Below, in pieces: positions 40,907-53,088 of a stretch of 64,000 nucleotides of DNA. Under the pieces are notes generated by a model. The model did no database searches, was not told the DNA's origin, and worked only from the letters and a program-made list of their open reading frames with translations. Source of the DNA: Dactylis glomerata (taxonomy: Eukaryota; Streptophyta; Magnoliopsida; Poales; Poaceae); the NCBI GenBank assembly GCA_007115705.1, contig QXEO01000727.1:62001-126000 (forward strand). The letters are read 5' to 3'. The stretch's first letter is position 1. Every line of letters starts with the position of its first letter. Position numbers and translations under genes: made by a program.

Positions 40907-43900
40907 TCTGGGCGTTCGGTTACACCGAACCGATCTCGGTCCGGTGCTTCGATCGGTGCATGGAAAATTAATTTCGGGTCTTCAAAAGCTAGCACCGATC
41001 GGTCGACAAATTAAAAATCAACTAACCGAGCGATTGGTTGGGATAGCAAGCACAGTGCATGGGCTGGGATACAATTTGGGCCATAGGAAACATACAAATG
41101 CAGATAGAAATCAACGTCAGGTTACAGGCTAGCAGAAAAAGAGGTACAGAACATCAGCGAGACAGGCAAAAAACATCAGCAAACTTTCTAAAATTTGCCA
41201 TCATTCCCCTGTTTCTCACCGTACGTTTCTTAACATATAACAAATAACCTTTTTCGAGCTTGGTCAACTCTTCAATATTCTCCTCAATATTGACAGGAGT
41301 GGAGTGTCGAAGCCAATCTTGAGTGCAAACAAGGGCTTCTACCATAAAAGGAGTCAAAGATGTCCTAAAATCATCGAGAACACGACCACCAGTGGAGAAT
41401 GCAGATTCAGATGCAACCGTGGAGATTGGGATTGCAAGAACATCACGTGCCAAGCAAGCCAATATAGGAAACCTAGTGGAGTTGCCCTTCCACCAAGCTA
41501 ATATGTCAAATTTTGGACCATCATCTTCAGGCTCCTCGGCAAGGAACTTATCAATTTCAGACTTGTTGTTGCTGCTGCTAGCACCATTGTTCAACCTCAT
41601 CTTTTTGGCAATCAAGGACTTCATCATGCTTGCACGCCCTCCACTTGATTCAGCCTCTAGAGCAAAACTAGCTTGAGCACATGCAATATTTGGAGCATAC
41701 TTCACTCTGTATTCCTCGAATAAATCTCTAAGACAATTCTTGACCGCAGCCCACACCTTAGGCCCTTTGTCATCACCATACATTTCTAAAATGGCAAATT
41801 GAGTGTATTCTGAAAGCTTGTACCTGCAATTCAACAATACAACAGAATTGATTAGTACAACTGAAATAAAAGACAAAACCTACATCATTACTTGAAGACA
41901 TAAAAATGTTTTAACTTGGATCAAGTGCCGTTGACATAAAAATCATCAAGTTGATGTTCTCCTTTTCTTTCCCCTTCTTGCTAGGATCGGGCTCATGCCA
42001 ATTGCCCCAGTACTTATCAAACTTATCATTCATCCGCTGTGCCATTGCTTTCTTTAAGACATCATCGCTGTCCATCCAAGATTTCACTAAGAGATTCACC
42101 TCACCAATCTCATGGAAAAAGTTGTTAGCAGTCACATGTAGGGAGGCAGAAACACGAGTAGTTAGATTAGCAAAATGTCCAAGAAAATCTGCCATCTTTC
42201 TAGCATTCTCCCAATCATTCTCATCTGGAACTCCAATGCATTTTTTATCCTTACCTTTATCACTAAGTAAATCAAGTGCATAATAAGGATCTTCATCATT
42301 GTACCTTACAAACACTTTCTCATAGCCAACAGCAGCCTTCAACATATAGTATGTTGAGTTCCACCTAGTGCTGACATCAAGGTTTAGGAATGCCTTTGTG
42401 CTAACCTTCTCTAGATCAGCACATTCTTTAAACTTGGTTATCCTAGCTGGGATATTCTTCACATATCTAACGGCTTCACGCACACGCTTCACTGAAATTT
42501 CAACTTCTTTTAGACCATCACAAACAATTAAGTTCACGATATGAGCAGCACATCTCATGTGAAGATATTTGGCTTCAACAATGCTATTATTAGCTTTATT
42601 CAGTTCCTTCTTCATGTAAACAATACCACCATCATTACTTGAAGCATTATCAACAGTAATTGTCATGACCTTCTCCACCCCCAATCAATCAAGGTTTTTT
42701 GCAAGTGTTTTCCAATATCATCTCCTTTGTGACCCTTAACCTTGAAAAGGCTAATAATTTTCTTGTGAAGTTTCCAATTGTTACAAATAAAGTGGGTAGT
42801 GACCATCATAAAGCTCTCTTGTTGTTGAGAAGTCCAACAATCAGTTGTAAGACAAACTCTTTCACAATGTTCTTTAAAGAAAAGTTTCAGTTTAGCCTTT
42901 TCTTCAAAAAACATGCGAACAGTGTCCCTAGTGCATGTTCTCCTAGATGGAATCGAAAAATATGGGCATGCTATAGTCATGAACCTTCTAAATCTGGACT
43001 TCTCACCAAATGCAAAAGGTAGCTCATCCTCTATGATCATTGCAGCAAAAGAATTCCTAAGAGCCTCAGGATCAAATTTCCAAGCATGCACACTATCACC
43101 ATGAATAACTTGCAGAACAGCTTGCTTATCATCACCAATATTTTTATGAGGATTACGCTTGCAAACAAGAAAGTGCTTGCGCAAGGCAGTCGTACCATTG
43201 ATAATGGTGTGAGTAGAGATCTTGGTCTTGCAGTAGTTGCATTTTCCCTTCTGCAGAACACCATCAATCATGATCTTCTCAAAATGCTTCCACATCTCCG
43301 ATCTTGAAGCCATCGGCTTTCGAGCATCCTTCTTCTCACCCTCCTTCACGGCTTCTAGTGCCTTCACCTTGCTATCATCTTCATGCCCTGCTTTTGCTGC
43401 TATATCCTCACCAGAACCACCACTGGCCTGCCGTTCTTCCGCTGCTTGCACCTCACCAACAACAACCATGGCCTTGTCGAGATCTATAGGAACAGCAGCA
43501 TGGGACCCTGCCCCAACATTGTTTGTCCCCATGGTCTCCACTGCATCATCGGAAGAAATCTAAAATACAATGAAAATGGCAATGAATAAGGATTCACATA
43601 ACAACAGATCGAAGGACATGTATATCAGTATACAAGCTTATGATTGAACACAACGTATGATCACAACGAAAATGGCAATTAATATAGATTCACACAACAA
43701 CAGATCCAAAATAATATCACTCTATTGAACTTGTGAACATGGAGATCAGGAATGATTGCAACACAACAATTGCACTTGGTATAGATATAAGGTGTAGGGG
43801 ATCGTGTGATCTACTAACTCAACTAACCTGGTAGCTATCAGCTAGCTAATTCAGAGAAACCTTAACATGCTATACATGCGTACATGACTAAATCAGAGAC

Positions 43901-44591
43901 GAGACCAGGAATGATTGCAACACAGCAATTGCAATTGGTATAGATATACGGTCTACAGGATCGTGTGATCTACTAATTCAACTAACCTGGGATCTATCAG
44001 CTAGCTAATTTAGAGAAACATTAATAGGCTATACATGCGTACATGAATAAGTCAGAGAGCAGAACGTGATTGCTAACAGAACTGAATAAGAAAAGACACT
44101 GTACCATCGATTCAACAACTTACGTTGCAGGTATCGTTGAGGAATTCTGCCAGTTGCTTGCCGTGCTTTGCCGCGCCCGACCGCCGTTGCTTTCGGGTGG
44201 GAACGGCGCTCGTGCCTAGGGTTTGGAGCAGAGAACGCCAAACGGAAGAACTGCTGCATCTGGACGGAGGAAATCGCTGATATTGGGAGGCAAGAGATCA
44301 AGCGCCATAAAGATTAAGGCGTGAGTTACGGTCTTGGAGGGGAAAGAATCACCAACGCCATGATTTTTGGAGACGAGATTTGGGAGGGGGTAGTTGACTT
44401 GGCGTGGAGAAGTAGAGGATACAGGGGAGGGCGTCGGTGCTCGGTGCGTTCAGTGGACCGAGATCTAGCACCGAAACTACCAAACTAATTTCGGTTTCTT
44501 AGTACTGACAGATTCGGTCTCGGTCCATTCGGATTCGGTTCAGGTTAATACGGTTCGGTAAATCGGTTTTTGGGTTTTATGCCCACCCCTA
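40907..44591 (-). mobile_element. Decayed hAT (Ac-like) element with BED-finger transposase
   Basis: The right end, reversed, reads TAGGGGTGGGCATAAAACCC. The left end reads TCTGGGCGTTCGG, as if four bases were lost from a similar terminus. Flanks ctgagcag (40899-40906) and ctgagcac (44592-44599) form an 8-bp duplication with one mismatch. Subterminal aaccgaaccg/cggtctcggtcc motifs recur inverted at both ends. A minus-strand transposase occupies 41154-43532. The mismatch and broken end show that it is old or damaged. Confidence 0.7.
41154..43532 (-). pseudogene. hAT transposase (BED zinc finger, RICESLEEPER-like), frameshifted
   Basis: Starts at ATG 43532 (MGTNNVGAGSHAAV). A BED finger follows (MWKHFEKI, KGKCNYCK, TALRKHFLVCKRN), then the RNase H-like core (LTTDCWTS, FICNNWKLHKKI, ITVDNASSND, HMRCAAHIVNL, DVSTRWNSTYYML), and in a last exon (41823-41154) the dimerisation region (LAWWKGNSTRFPILACLARD, STVASESAFSTGGRVL). 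Two lesions. A G-run of five near 42675 (DWG/VEKV) is one short, shifting the frame. The donor after ALDP near 41910 (CCAAG/TTAAAAC) has lost a G, so DPRYKLSEY cannot be rebuilt. Otherwise domains are complete. Domesticated RICESLEEPER-type genes lack termini; this one has them, so I call it a dead transposon. Confidence 0.85.
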
Positions 44592-44647
44592 CTGAGCACG
44601 ACGGCCTCCTCAGCGCCATGAGAGCATCCATCTAGCGCGCACTTTTG

Positions 44648-45975
44648 TCTAAACATTCTTTATACAAAACATTTGTACTTTTGCATAATAATTTACATAT
44701 ATTAGTAATACCATATTAACTAGTATTCATGTAATATGTAGTTAACATACTTAATGGCATAACAGTGCTTCTAAGTTTTATTTACAATCATGTTATTATT
44801 TGGACGATTCTAATATCTATCATTCAAAAAGTTTGTTCTTCTAAGAATTTTATTATGATTTGTAACAAGTTTGTGTTGGTTTTTCATTTACCGAGATATT
44901 GTCCTTATAAAGTTATTTAAACCTAGTCGCTAAACATGAGAAAGCAAAATATACATAAATGTAATCATCCGTCGAATCATTTGTATTGTTTACTAGTTTA
45001 TATTTGTTTACGTGTATGGTTGGATATATACGTTAATATGATTAAGAATCTCCGTAGGCATATTTAAAGTGTATGACCTAATAAATATCTTGATAGAATT
45101 TTCTTGTGTATGATAACGTATATTTACAATATACAAGGTGTTTATATGGTCGACAACCGGCTCGGCCTCCGCCTCAGCCTGGCCCAACACGTGGACGGGC
45201 GGGCAAAGACCAACGCTGGATGTCAATGAGGACGTGATTTCGCAAAAAAAAAGGTGTTTATATGGAGCTTGTCATCGAAACACTCTCTTATGCTCATTTA
45301 CTAGTTTATATGCAGCTTGTCATCGAAACACAAACAAAAATATGTTTCCAATTGTCTAGAAGCCTAGCAGTAACATTCCACGGGGCAACAGCGTAGCATA
45401 GATTACCATTAAGAATCATCAGCATTAGCGATGTCATCTTCCAATTCAGAAGAGTAACCAACATATTACAGTCCATCATCACAACAAACATGAAGCAACT
45501 ATTTCTTCATAAGGAGGAAATATCAGGCCTTTGGGCCAATAGGGCTTACACTGTGTCGTCGGATTTGCACTATGTAGCATTCTATTTCGCAAATATCGCC
45601 ATAGCGAGCATAATTACTCAACTTCAGATATAATATAGTGAGCTACTAGGCCAAAATAGCGCTCTATTTTTTTCCATGCTCCGTATTTGGTATTTTTTTG
45701 AACGGCGTATTCAGTATTGAATTATCACTTGTACTAGTCAACGATGAATATGAAAATGCCATATGGATTATACTTTTGTACATGACTATTTTATGTATAC
45801 ACCCGCCACAATGTGCAGGGCAACAACTATATATATATAAGTGCTCCTACAAGTTCTGTAAATGAAATTGGTATTAACCATTTTCATGCAATTAAATATT
45901 GAGATTAAAACACCATGAACATAATATGTAAGAACCTATATGAAATATCATTTGTCTAAGTAAACTTTACTTGTT
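44648..45975. repeat. Segmental duplication, copy 1 (partner 53326-55170)
   Basis: Blocks in the same order in both copies: 44648-45330 with 53326-53828 (ttctttatacaaaacattt onward, including gattaagaatctccgtaggc), 45716-45790 with 54325-54385 (tgaatatgaaaatgccat), and 45809-45975 with 55008-55170 (acaatgtgcaggg onward). Diverged, non-coding, about 8.7-9.2 kb apart. Copy 1 alone has the 101-bp retroposon at 45150. Confidence 0.75.
45150..45250 (+). mobile_element. 101-bp retroposon tail with 15-bp target duplication
   Basis: GC-rich insert (tcgacaaccggctcggcctc to gtgatttcgc plus A-run) between perfect repeats aaggtgtttatatgg (45135-45149, 45251-45265). The equivalent place in copy 2 (~53770, atatggtgtttatgagg) is empty, which proves insertion. 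Too short to classify; the poly(A) suggests a LINE or LINE-mobilised RNA. Confidence 0.8.
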
Positions 45976-46316
45976 GCACTAATCATAGTTGTTTTGAATA
46001 TCATACACCAAGTCATGTTTAAGTATTTCAATTCCTGACTCCGATAAGCATGGATCGTGCTAGTGTGGGAGACAAACAAATAATACCAGGGATATGAGTT
46101 GTTAATGGTTAACCCTGGTGTCCTGTGTAAATATCAGCCAATTTGGTTTCACAAACTTCAAGAATAAGGATGTGCCCATTATACAACATTTATAGTCTTA
46201 GCGAGAAACAACTATTGCTTCATGAAATTTAAACACTAAACAATGCGGTTATCTTAACATAAGTACATCCACATAAACAAAAAGTTGTCTCAACTTTTAA
46301 CCACATGATCAAATGA
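45331..46316. other. AT-rich intergenic stretch
   Basis: No gene seen apart from the duplicated blocks at 45716-45790 and 45809-45975. Confidence 0.5.
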
Positions 46317-46439
46317 CTCCCTCATTTTAAATTAGTTGTCTCAACTTTTTTAGATACACATATATCTACACATTAAAAAGTGTCTAAATATATGTATATC
46401 TAAATAAAGTTGGGACAACTAATTTGGGATGGGAGAGAG
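46317..46439. mobile_element. Stowaway MITE, 123 bp
   Basis: The left end CTCCCTCATTTTAAATTAGT and the reversed right end CTCTCTCCCATCCCAAATTA are long imperfect inverted repeats that continue almost to the centre (tagatacacatatat / tagatatacatatat). The right flank is TA; the left is GA, a probable mutation of the TA target. Folds into one hairpin. Confidence 0.8.
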
Positions 46440-46589
46440 TATAGGAGAAAAAGTGGTCCATGTAGGAGAAGATGAATTTGATTCTTTTTTGTAGAGTATG
46501 CACCGCCTCTAGCTATAGGTTGTTCTTGTTCCCCATGAATCCACCTGAACCGCTTTGTCCTTTTCTTGGAACTAAAAACAAAAACTATC

Positions 46590-48608
46590 GGTCACTATTG
46601 AGTAACCAAATTCACCCAAGGAGGAAGTGTGGGAGTAAAAGTGAACGATGAGGTCGGTCACTATTTTCAGACTCTCAAAGGGCTACGGCAGGGGGACCCC
46701 CTTTCACCCATGCTCTTCAACATTATTGCTGACATGCTTGCCATCATCATCAATAGAGCCAAAAACGATGGCCAAGTCGGAGGTCTAATCCCTCACCTTG
46801 TAGAAGGAGGGGTTTCTATACTCCAATATGCAGATGACACTATCCTTTTCATGGAGCATGACCTGGACAAAGCGGTGAATATGAAGCTTATTCTTTGTCT
46901 ATTTTTCACAACTATCAGGCCTCAAGATCAACTTCCATAAAAGCGAACTTTTCTGCTTCGGGAAAGCGAAAGACCACCAAAACGACTACAGGGAAATCTT
47001 CGGATGCGCAATAGGTGCACTTCCATTCAAGTACCTTGGTATTCCTATCCACTTTAGAAAATTGCTCATCAAAGAATGGAAAGTCATCGAAGATAGATTC
47101 GAAAAGAAACTTGCTTCTTGGATAGGCAAAATTCTTTCGTATGGCGATAGGCTAATCCTTATAAATTATGTCCTCACTAGCCTGCCAATGTTCCTTCTAT
47201 CCTTCTTTCAAATACCCATAGGGGTAAGGAAGAGATTGGATTTTTATCGTTCCCGCTTCTTCTGGCAATGCGACCAGAACAAAAAGAAATACAGGCTATC
47301 AAAATGGAACATGATATGTCGACCAAAAGACCAAGGCGGTCTGGGAATTGAAGTGCTGGACATCAAAAATAATTGCCTCTTGAGCAAATGGCTGTTCAAG
47401 ATTATTAATGAAGAAGGGATGTGGCAAGAACTGATTTGCAACAAGTACCTTAAAAACAAAACCTTAGCGGAGGTACAAGCCAAACCCACGGACTCCCCTT
47501 TTTGGAAAGGGCTTATGAACCAGAAAGATGTTTTTTTCAAATATGGTTCATTCCGTGTCGGTGATGGCGAGGGAACCCGCTTTTGGGAGGACACCTGGAA
47601 TGGCGATGCGCCATTAGCCTCTCAGTTCCCTAACTTGTATGCCATTGTCAACCACAAAAATGTCAGCGTGGCAAGCACCCTCAGCGAAAATGGCTTGAAC
47701 ATCTCATTTAGGAGAAATTTAGCCGGCGACAAATGGGTGTCCTGGCTCAAGCTAGTTGAGAGTCTAATGGACATTCAGCTCACAGACGAAAAAGACACCT
47801 TCATCTGGAAGCTAACTGACTCCGGCCAGTTCTCGGTGAAATCTCTTTACACTGAACTTCTAAACGGAAACACAATCTTTCTTAGGAAATATCTGTGGAA
47901 AATCAAAGTTCCACTAAAGATTAGAATCTTCATGTGGTTTCTAAACAGAAAAGAGAACCTAACTAAGGACAACCTGGCCAAAAGAAATTGGAATGGATGT
48001 AGAAAATGTGCTTTCTGCGATGAGGAAGAGACCATAGAGCACCTCTTCCTCAAATGCAAATTCGCCACCCTGATATGGAGAGTTGTTCATTTCACCTTCA
48101 ATATGCCACCCCCTAGTAATATAAAAAATATGTTTGGAAACTGGCTGAAGGGGATAGATAAATCTGCCAAGGCACGAATTAGAATTGGTGTCTGTGCTTT
48201 GGTTTGGGCAATGTGGAATTGCCGGAATGATATTATATTTAACAATGCAAATTGTTCTCCTTTTATGCAGGTTATCAACAAGACTTCGCACTGGATCACC
48301 ACCTGGGCGCTCCTCCTTCCAGAAGACCAGCGGGGATATATGGATTCTGGATGCACACGACTGATGGCGGTCGTTCAGGCTATCTTCAGCCAGGGTGGTT
48401 GGCGGCATTCTAATAGAATTGGGAATGTTTAGCGAAGCCCTGTATTCCATTTTTAGATGGCTTGTAGCAGAGTCGTCGTTGGCCGATGACTAGCTGTTAC
48501 CCTTCCTGTATTGCTTGTCACTTGTAAAACTTCTTAAACGTTTCTTAATAAAGCGGCCGTGTGCATCGATTGATGCAAAGGCCGGGACACCCCATTTCTA
48601 AAAAAAAC
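46590..48608 (+). mobile_element. 5'-truncated LINE, same family as 5178-11060
   Basis: Flanked by perfect 16-bp duplications aaaaacaaaaactatc (46574-46589, 48609-48624). The 3' UTR ends with the palindrome tgcatcgattgatgca (48562-48577) and poly(A). The first ~10 bases (ggtcactatt) repeat a motif 70 bp further in (46653), suggesting filler at the 5' truncation point. Confidence 0.9.
46620..48432 (+). pseudogene. LINE ORF2, second half, one frameshift
   Basis: Starts inside the reverse transcriptase (GSVGVKVNDEVGHYFQTLKG) and includes KGLRQGDPLSPMLFNIIADM and catalytic QYADD. The frame shifts at ~46905, where one extra T in a T-run turns QLSGLKINF-type sequence into another frame. It is then open to a stop at 48430-48432, through WFLNRKENLTKDN and a zf-RVT segment (CAFCDEEETIEHLFLKC). 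Compared with the minus-strand copy, the endonuclease and first third of the reverse transcriptase are absent. Confidence 0.88.
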
Positions 48609-48624
48609 AAAAACAAAAACTATC

Positions 48625-49213
48625 AGCACGACCCTCACAGAACTCTAGTAACTTCTACGAAAACCACATACAACATATGGAATTAAATTTCTACATATAA
48701 TATGTACCGTTCAAGCCATCTTGTCTAACTAATTTTATGAGAGAACATGCGTAGCCATCTAGTACACTTAGTTATACATCTATGCAAACATTTCAAGTTA
48801 GAGTTAACTAAAACCTGCACAAAATTAAATTATGTCAAAAGTAAGAAAAATTGGTGTATCTCTCGAGAAAACACGGCTTAACTTGTTAACATCAATATGA
48901 AGATCTACATCTATTTACCAACTTGTTTGACATTTTAGAAAAAATGTTGATAAGGAAAATTTCCATGCTTAGAAATGCATCCACCAACTATCATTCACTT
49001 CGAAGATGGCTAAAAGTCCATTTGTTGCCACATATTAAAAAATTTATTTCACCTTATGTACATAGAGTGTCAAGCTGAAGTCATTGGGCATGGGCGGTGA
49101 CCAAATTAAGCTCAGACTAGGTAAAGAATGGCAACTAAGGAGTATCTAAGTAAGCCCATCAAACTTAGCCCCATTTTGTCGTCGGCCCATGTTGGGGATG
49201 TCGTGCAGTTCCC
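48625..49213. other. AT-rich intergenic stretch
   Basis: Nothing recognised on either strand. Confidence 0.5.
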
Positions 49214-49228
49214 ACGTGAGCACATTGG

Positions 49229-51183
49229 CGGTGGTGTCCACCGCCAGAAGGAGAGTGCAAAATAAATGTTGACGGTGTGGTGGTGAAGATGAAGAATCAA
49301 GAAGCAGTGGGAGCGGTTTGTCGCTCTCAAGATGGTAGCTACCTTGGTGCATCGGCTGTTACTTTTGAAGGAGTTACAGTCCAAGGGTGTTTGGAGGCTA
49401 TGGCGTCTGGGGAGGCAATTGCCCTTGCCGCTGATTTGCTTTGTAAGTAAGATTACGGTGGTCTCGGACTGCATGGACGTAGTGAAGGGCCTGCATGCAC
49501 TAGTAGAAATATGAGTATTAGCACCGGTTTGTAAGTCCCATTTACACCGGTTTTGCAACCGGTGCAAAGCATCCGGCACTAAAGCCTCATTCTTTAGCAC
49601 CGGTTGTACTACGAACCGGTGTTAAAGGGGTTCCACGTGGCCTGCGCAGCTGAAGGACCTTTTAGCACCGGTTTGAGACACGAACCGGTGCTAAAGGTCC
49701 GGACGAATTTCTGGTATAAATTTTGAAAAAAAATAAAAAAAAAATTGAAATTATTTTTCAGAATTTCTCAGTCTTTGGATATTTGAATTGTTTGACAGTT
49801 TCCACTCTAATCTCTAATCACCCCTATTCTCATGTCAAAGTATATACTAGTGGTCTCACTTCCCGATCGGTCACCCATCCTCACACTGCTCCACCCTTAG
49901 CACGCTTAATTTCTCTATTCTTTATCTACTAGCTTCTAAGACTGCGCTCGCGACTTCTTGATAATACTGTGTTGTGAATTCTATTGACCCATACACTTTG
50001 ATAACATATGATTTTACTTTTTTGAATTCCAAATAATTTAAAAATAAGCAACAATGATTAATTATTAATAAGCATCAATGATTTCCAAATAATCTTTGTG
50101 TATAATTTAATTATTAATTTTAAAACTCAAAATATTCAAAAAAATCAAAAAAACTTAAAAAATTCCAAAATAATATAAAAACTTCAAAATAACTAAAAAG
50201 TAGAAGAAATAATAAAATAAATTTCAAAAAAAACAAATTTTTAATTTTTTTTTGACAAAATCTAAAATCTTCCTGCTTTCATATTTCCCGTTGAAATCGG
50301 ATGTAACTTTTTGCGTAGATGGTTTTTCATATATTATATGTTTTTTTTCGAGTCCGTACGCAATAGTTATTGCCGATTTAATTTGGAATAACCTTTTTGT
50401 TCAAAATATATCAAAATTCAAAATTTCAAATTTTCCATAAAAGTTGCTTGCGTGAGGTACATGCATGTCAAAGGATTTTGAAATTTGAAGTTTTTATCAT
50501 TTTCGTTTATTTTTTTAGACTTTTTTTCTGCGCGGGGTAGGCACGAGAGGAAAAAATGGGTGTCAACCCTTTAGCACCGGTTCGTGGCTCGAACCGGTGC
50601 TAAAGGTACCCCTTTTGCACCGGTTCGTGCCACGAACCGGTGCTAAAGGTCACTACCTTTTAGCACCGGTTTGAGCCACGAACCGGTGCAAAAGGGGGGA
50701 CCTTTAGCACCGGTTTGAGTCACAAACCGGTGCTAAAGAGTTAGCGCCTGCACGCAACCACTTTAGTACCAGTTTGTGGCTCAAACCGGTGCTAAAGATC
50801 TCTTAAGAACCGGTGCTAATGCCCTGGCCTTACGAACCGGTGTTAATGCCCCTTTTAGTCTGGGTTCGTAAGACAACCGGTGCTAAAGCTCCGGACAGCT
50901 TCAAACGAAAGCCCTTTTTTCTACTAGTGATGGAAGGCACACATGGGTACATACAGCCATATCCTGATTGAGATCAAGGAGACTGCTCTTCACCGGGGTG
51001 GAATAAGCTTCCGCCATGAAGAACGAAGATCAAACACTGAAGCCCGCCACCTCCTGGCGCCGGTATGCGTCGTCACTACCGCCTGGCCGCCATGTGTGGC
51101 TGGATGTTAGACCAGAAGGTTTAGATTTTCCTGTAAACGTTTTAGATCACAATGAATGAATAAAGTGGTCGAACTCTAAAAAA
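49229..51183 (+). mobile_element. LINE 3' fragment (RNase H end), split by a CACTA element
   Basis: Duplication acgtgagcac, extended to 15 bp with one mismatch, at 49214-49228 and 51184-51198. Outside the CACTA insert only ~520 bp remain. They encode an RNase H (RVT_3) domain: INVDGVV, GAVCRSQDGSYLGASAVTF, CLEAMASGEAIALAADL, then a one-base shift to KITVVSDCMDVVKGLH. After the insert come HILIEIKETALHRGGISFRH and NTEARHLLAP. The 3' end can pair gatcac (51145-51150) with gtggtc (51165-51170) before the poly(A). A dead fragment, older than the CACTA insertion. Confidence 0.78.
49498..50929. mobile_element. Non-autonomous CACTA element, 1432 bp
   Basis: Ends CACTAGTAGAAAT and, reversed, CACTAGTAGAAAAAAGGGC, with 3-bp target duplication atg (49495-49497, 50930-50932). 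Arrays of the subterminal motif tttagcaccggttcg...gaaccggtgctaaaggt occur in both orientations at 49515-49700 and 50565-50890, the usual CACTA transposase-binding region. The middle is AT-rich without coding capacity. It must be moved by a transposase elsewhere. Confidence 0.9.
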
Positions 51184-51198
51184 ACGTGAGCACCTTGG

Positions 51199-52752
51199 TG
51201 AAGACGGGGTTGCGTGCAAGATGTCATAACCTTGGGTCGGAGTGAGCATTGCCCGCTGCCAATACATTGTTATGTGGATGTCACGTGGTGCGTGGCGACA
51301 GGGTCATGCCTTCGGCGGCCACGATCTCCCACTTGGAGCCAGTGGTGGACACAAAAAACAATTAGAGGCGAGACACACTTCTAAAAAATTTCACTCCCCA
51401 ATTGAGATTAAAATTTGCTCAAATTAGAGTTAGAAATTTGTTTTCTCAAATTTTAAGATGGGCCACGGTTCACTAGACGTACCCCTGTGCTGTCACTGCC
51501 ATAGGAAAAGGTGTAGAACGCCGTTGACGTGAGCAGTGCCACCGCGCTTCCAGTTAACATGTAGGACTAATTTGCGCCTAAGGGACAAGTTGTAAGACCC
51601 CGGGTGTAATTCGCTATTTCCGCTTCCCTGTGTCAAATGCCAATGCCGGTGCCGACGATACATGTCCCTAGTGTGAGGCAGTGAGGAGCTGCACGTGACA
51701 AACAACCGAACATGGCGAGGCCACACAACATATGAAGTTGCACAAGTCTAGGTCAACCCATGTTGAACCAAATTGTGGTGAGAAATGAGAAGGCTATATA
51801 ATTGGCAAAAGCTCCCCTGAATTATTACCTCGAGAAAAGAATGTCCAAATGCCCGCAAAGAATTTGATGACATGTTTCCGCCGCGTTCCGCCTCCCCATC
51901 TCGCTTGTTAATGGCGGTACCGACAATGCCGAAGTCCCCAACGCGAAGTAGGTGTTGACCATGGGACCATGCGCCTCCACCGGCCGGCACCATCTTGTTG
52001 TCATCGGCCGGCCCGGAGATGCTCCATTGCTCCTTTGCCATACCACATCTCACACACAGCCCTCGGTGTGGCGCGTCGAGCTTGCTTGCTTAGCAGGGAA
52101 GCATGGTGGACATGGATTGAGTGACTTTGCCTATGTGAGTGCCCTCCGATCAAGATTCAGATCCAAATTCTGAACTTGACACTAGAACCATAAAAAAAAT
52201 CAACAACTCATCTGTGAAAATTTAATTTTGTTATTTATTGTTTATGGCCAAATAGACATTTATGTTTTTGAAAAAAAGCAGTTACATCATAAACTCTTAA
52301 TTTCAAATAGAACCAAACTCTCTCAGAAAAATATAATGAAACATTACTATATGGTTAAACACAATTTCAGAAACGACGGCAACCAGAATGACTGACTATC
52401 TGCACGCCGCGGGGTGGGCATTGACAGGGAGGAGGCGATCAGATGCGAATGCAATTTCTTACCGCAACGGTGAGAGTATAGAGTTGTCGAAGTTTGCATC
52501 CATGGCACGAGAGGACGAGAGGTCGCCCATAGCTCGGAGGAAGAGACATGGCAACAAAATTTGGTTAAGAATAGTGAGGTTCATAGTTTCATGACTCTTA
52601 CAGCCAGAGTCGGCAGCAATTTAATCATGCAGCACGGACCAAAATATATCATGCTACAAATTATCGATCGTGACAGTTCAGTTTAGTGTTGACTGAAGTT
52701 TGTGCACATTTGCTGAACGTCGTGTACGAGGAGTAGCTAGCTCCTCTAGATT
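51199..52752. other. Intergenic stretch, nothing recognised
   Basis: Mixed composition, only short open frames on both strands, and no motif or repeat structure that I could identify. Confidence 0.5.
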
Positions 52753-53088
52753 CTAGAAGATTCTACCTTTGCGCCATCATCCAGGCGCATCCACCCCGGA
52801 GCCGTACCATCAACCAGGTCTGCGCCGGCCTCCTCTACTCCCTACTTGAGCGCATCCAGCGCGCGCGTCCCCGGCGCATTCTACCTGCCCCCACCTCCGC
52901 CGCCCACCATCGAGCTGGCGCACACCAGCCTCCTGCATGCCGCGCTCTGGCGCATCCGACGCGTGATTCCGTGGTGCCTTCTCCACCATGCCGACCGCGA
53001 CGAGGGCGTGGAGGACGGCGTCCTGTACCTCCTGGCGCGCCTCGCCGTAGGGCGGATTCCTACGCTGGAGCCGGTCGTCGACAAGTGA
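52753..53088 (+). pseudogene. Gene fragment without a start codon
   Basis: A frame open from a stop near 52746 to TGA at 53086-53088, ~110 codons, with coding-like composition in its second half: AFYLPPPPPPTIELAHTSLL, LWRIRRVIPWCLLHHADRDE and VLYLLARLAVGRIPTLEPVV. There is no ATG in frame and no obvious upstream exon. It could be the last exon of a decayed gene or a captured fragment. Unrecognised family. Confidence 0.35.

Noticed and set aside
49332..49600. 162-codon minus-strand ORF
   Set aside because: It is the reverse shadow of the RNase H domain read on the plus strand and runs into the CACTA element.
50565..50890. accggt...accggt inverted repeats as a CRISPR-like array
   Set aside because: They are subterminal repeats of the CACTA element: variable spacing, both orientations, no unique spacers.
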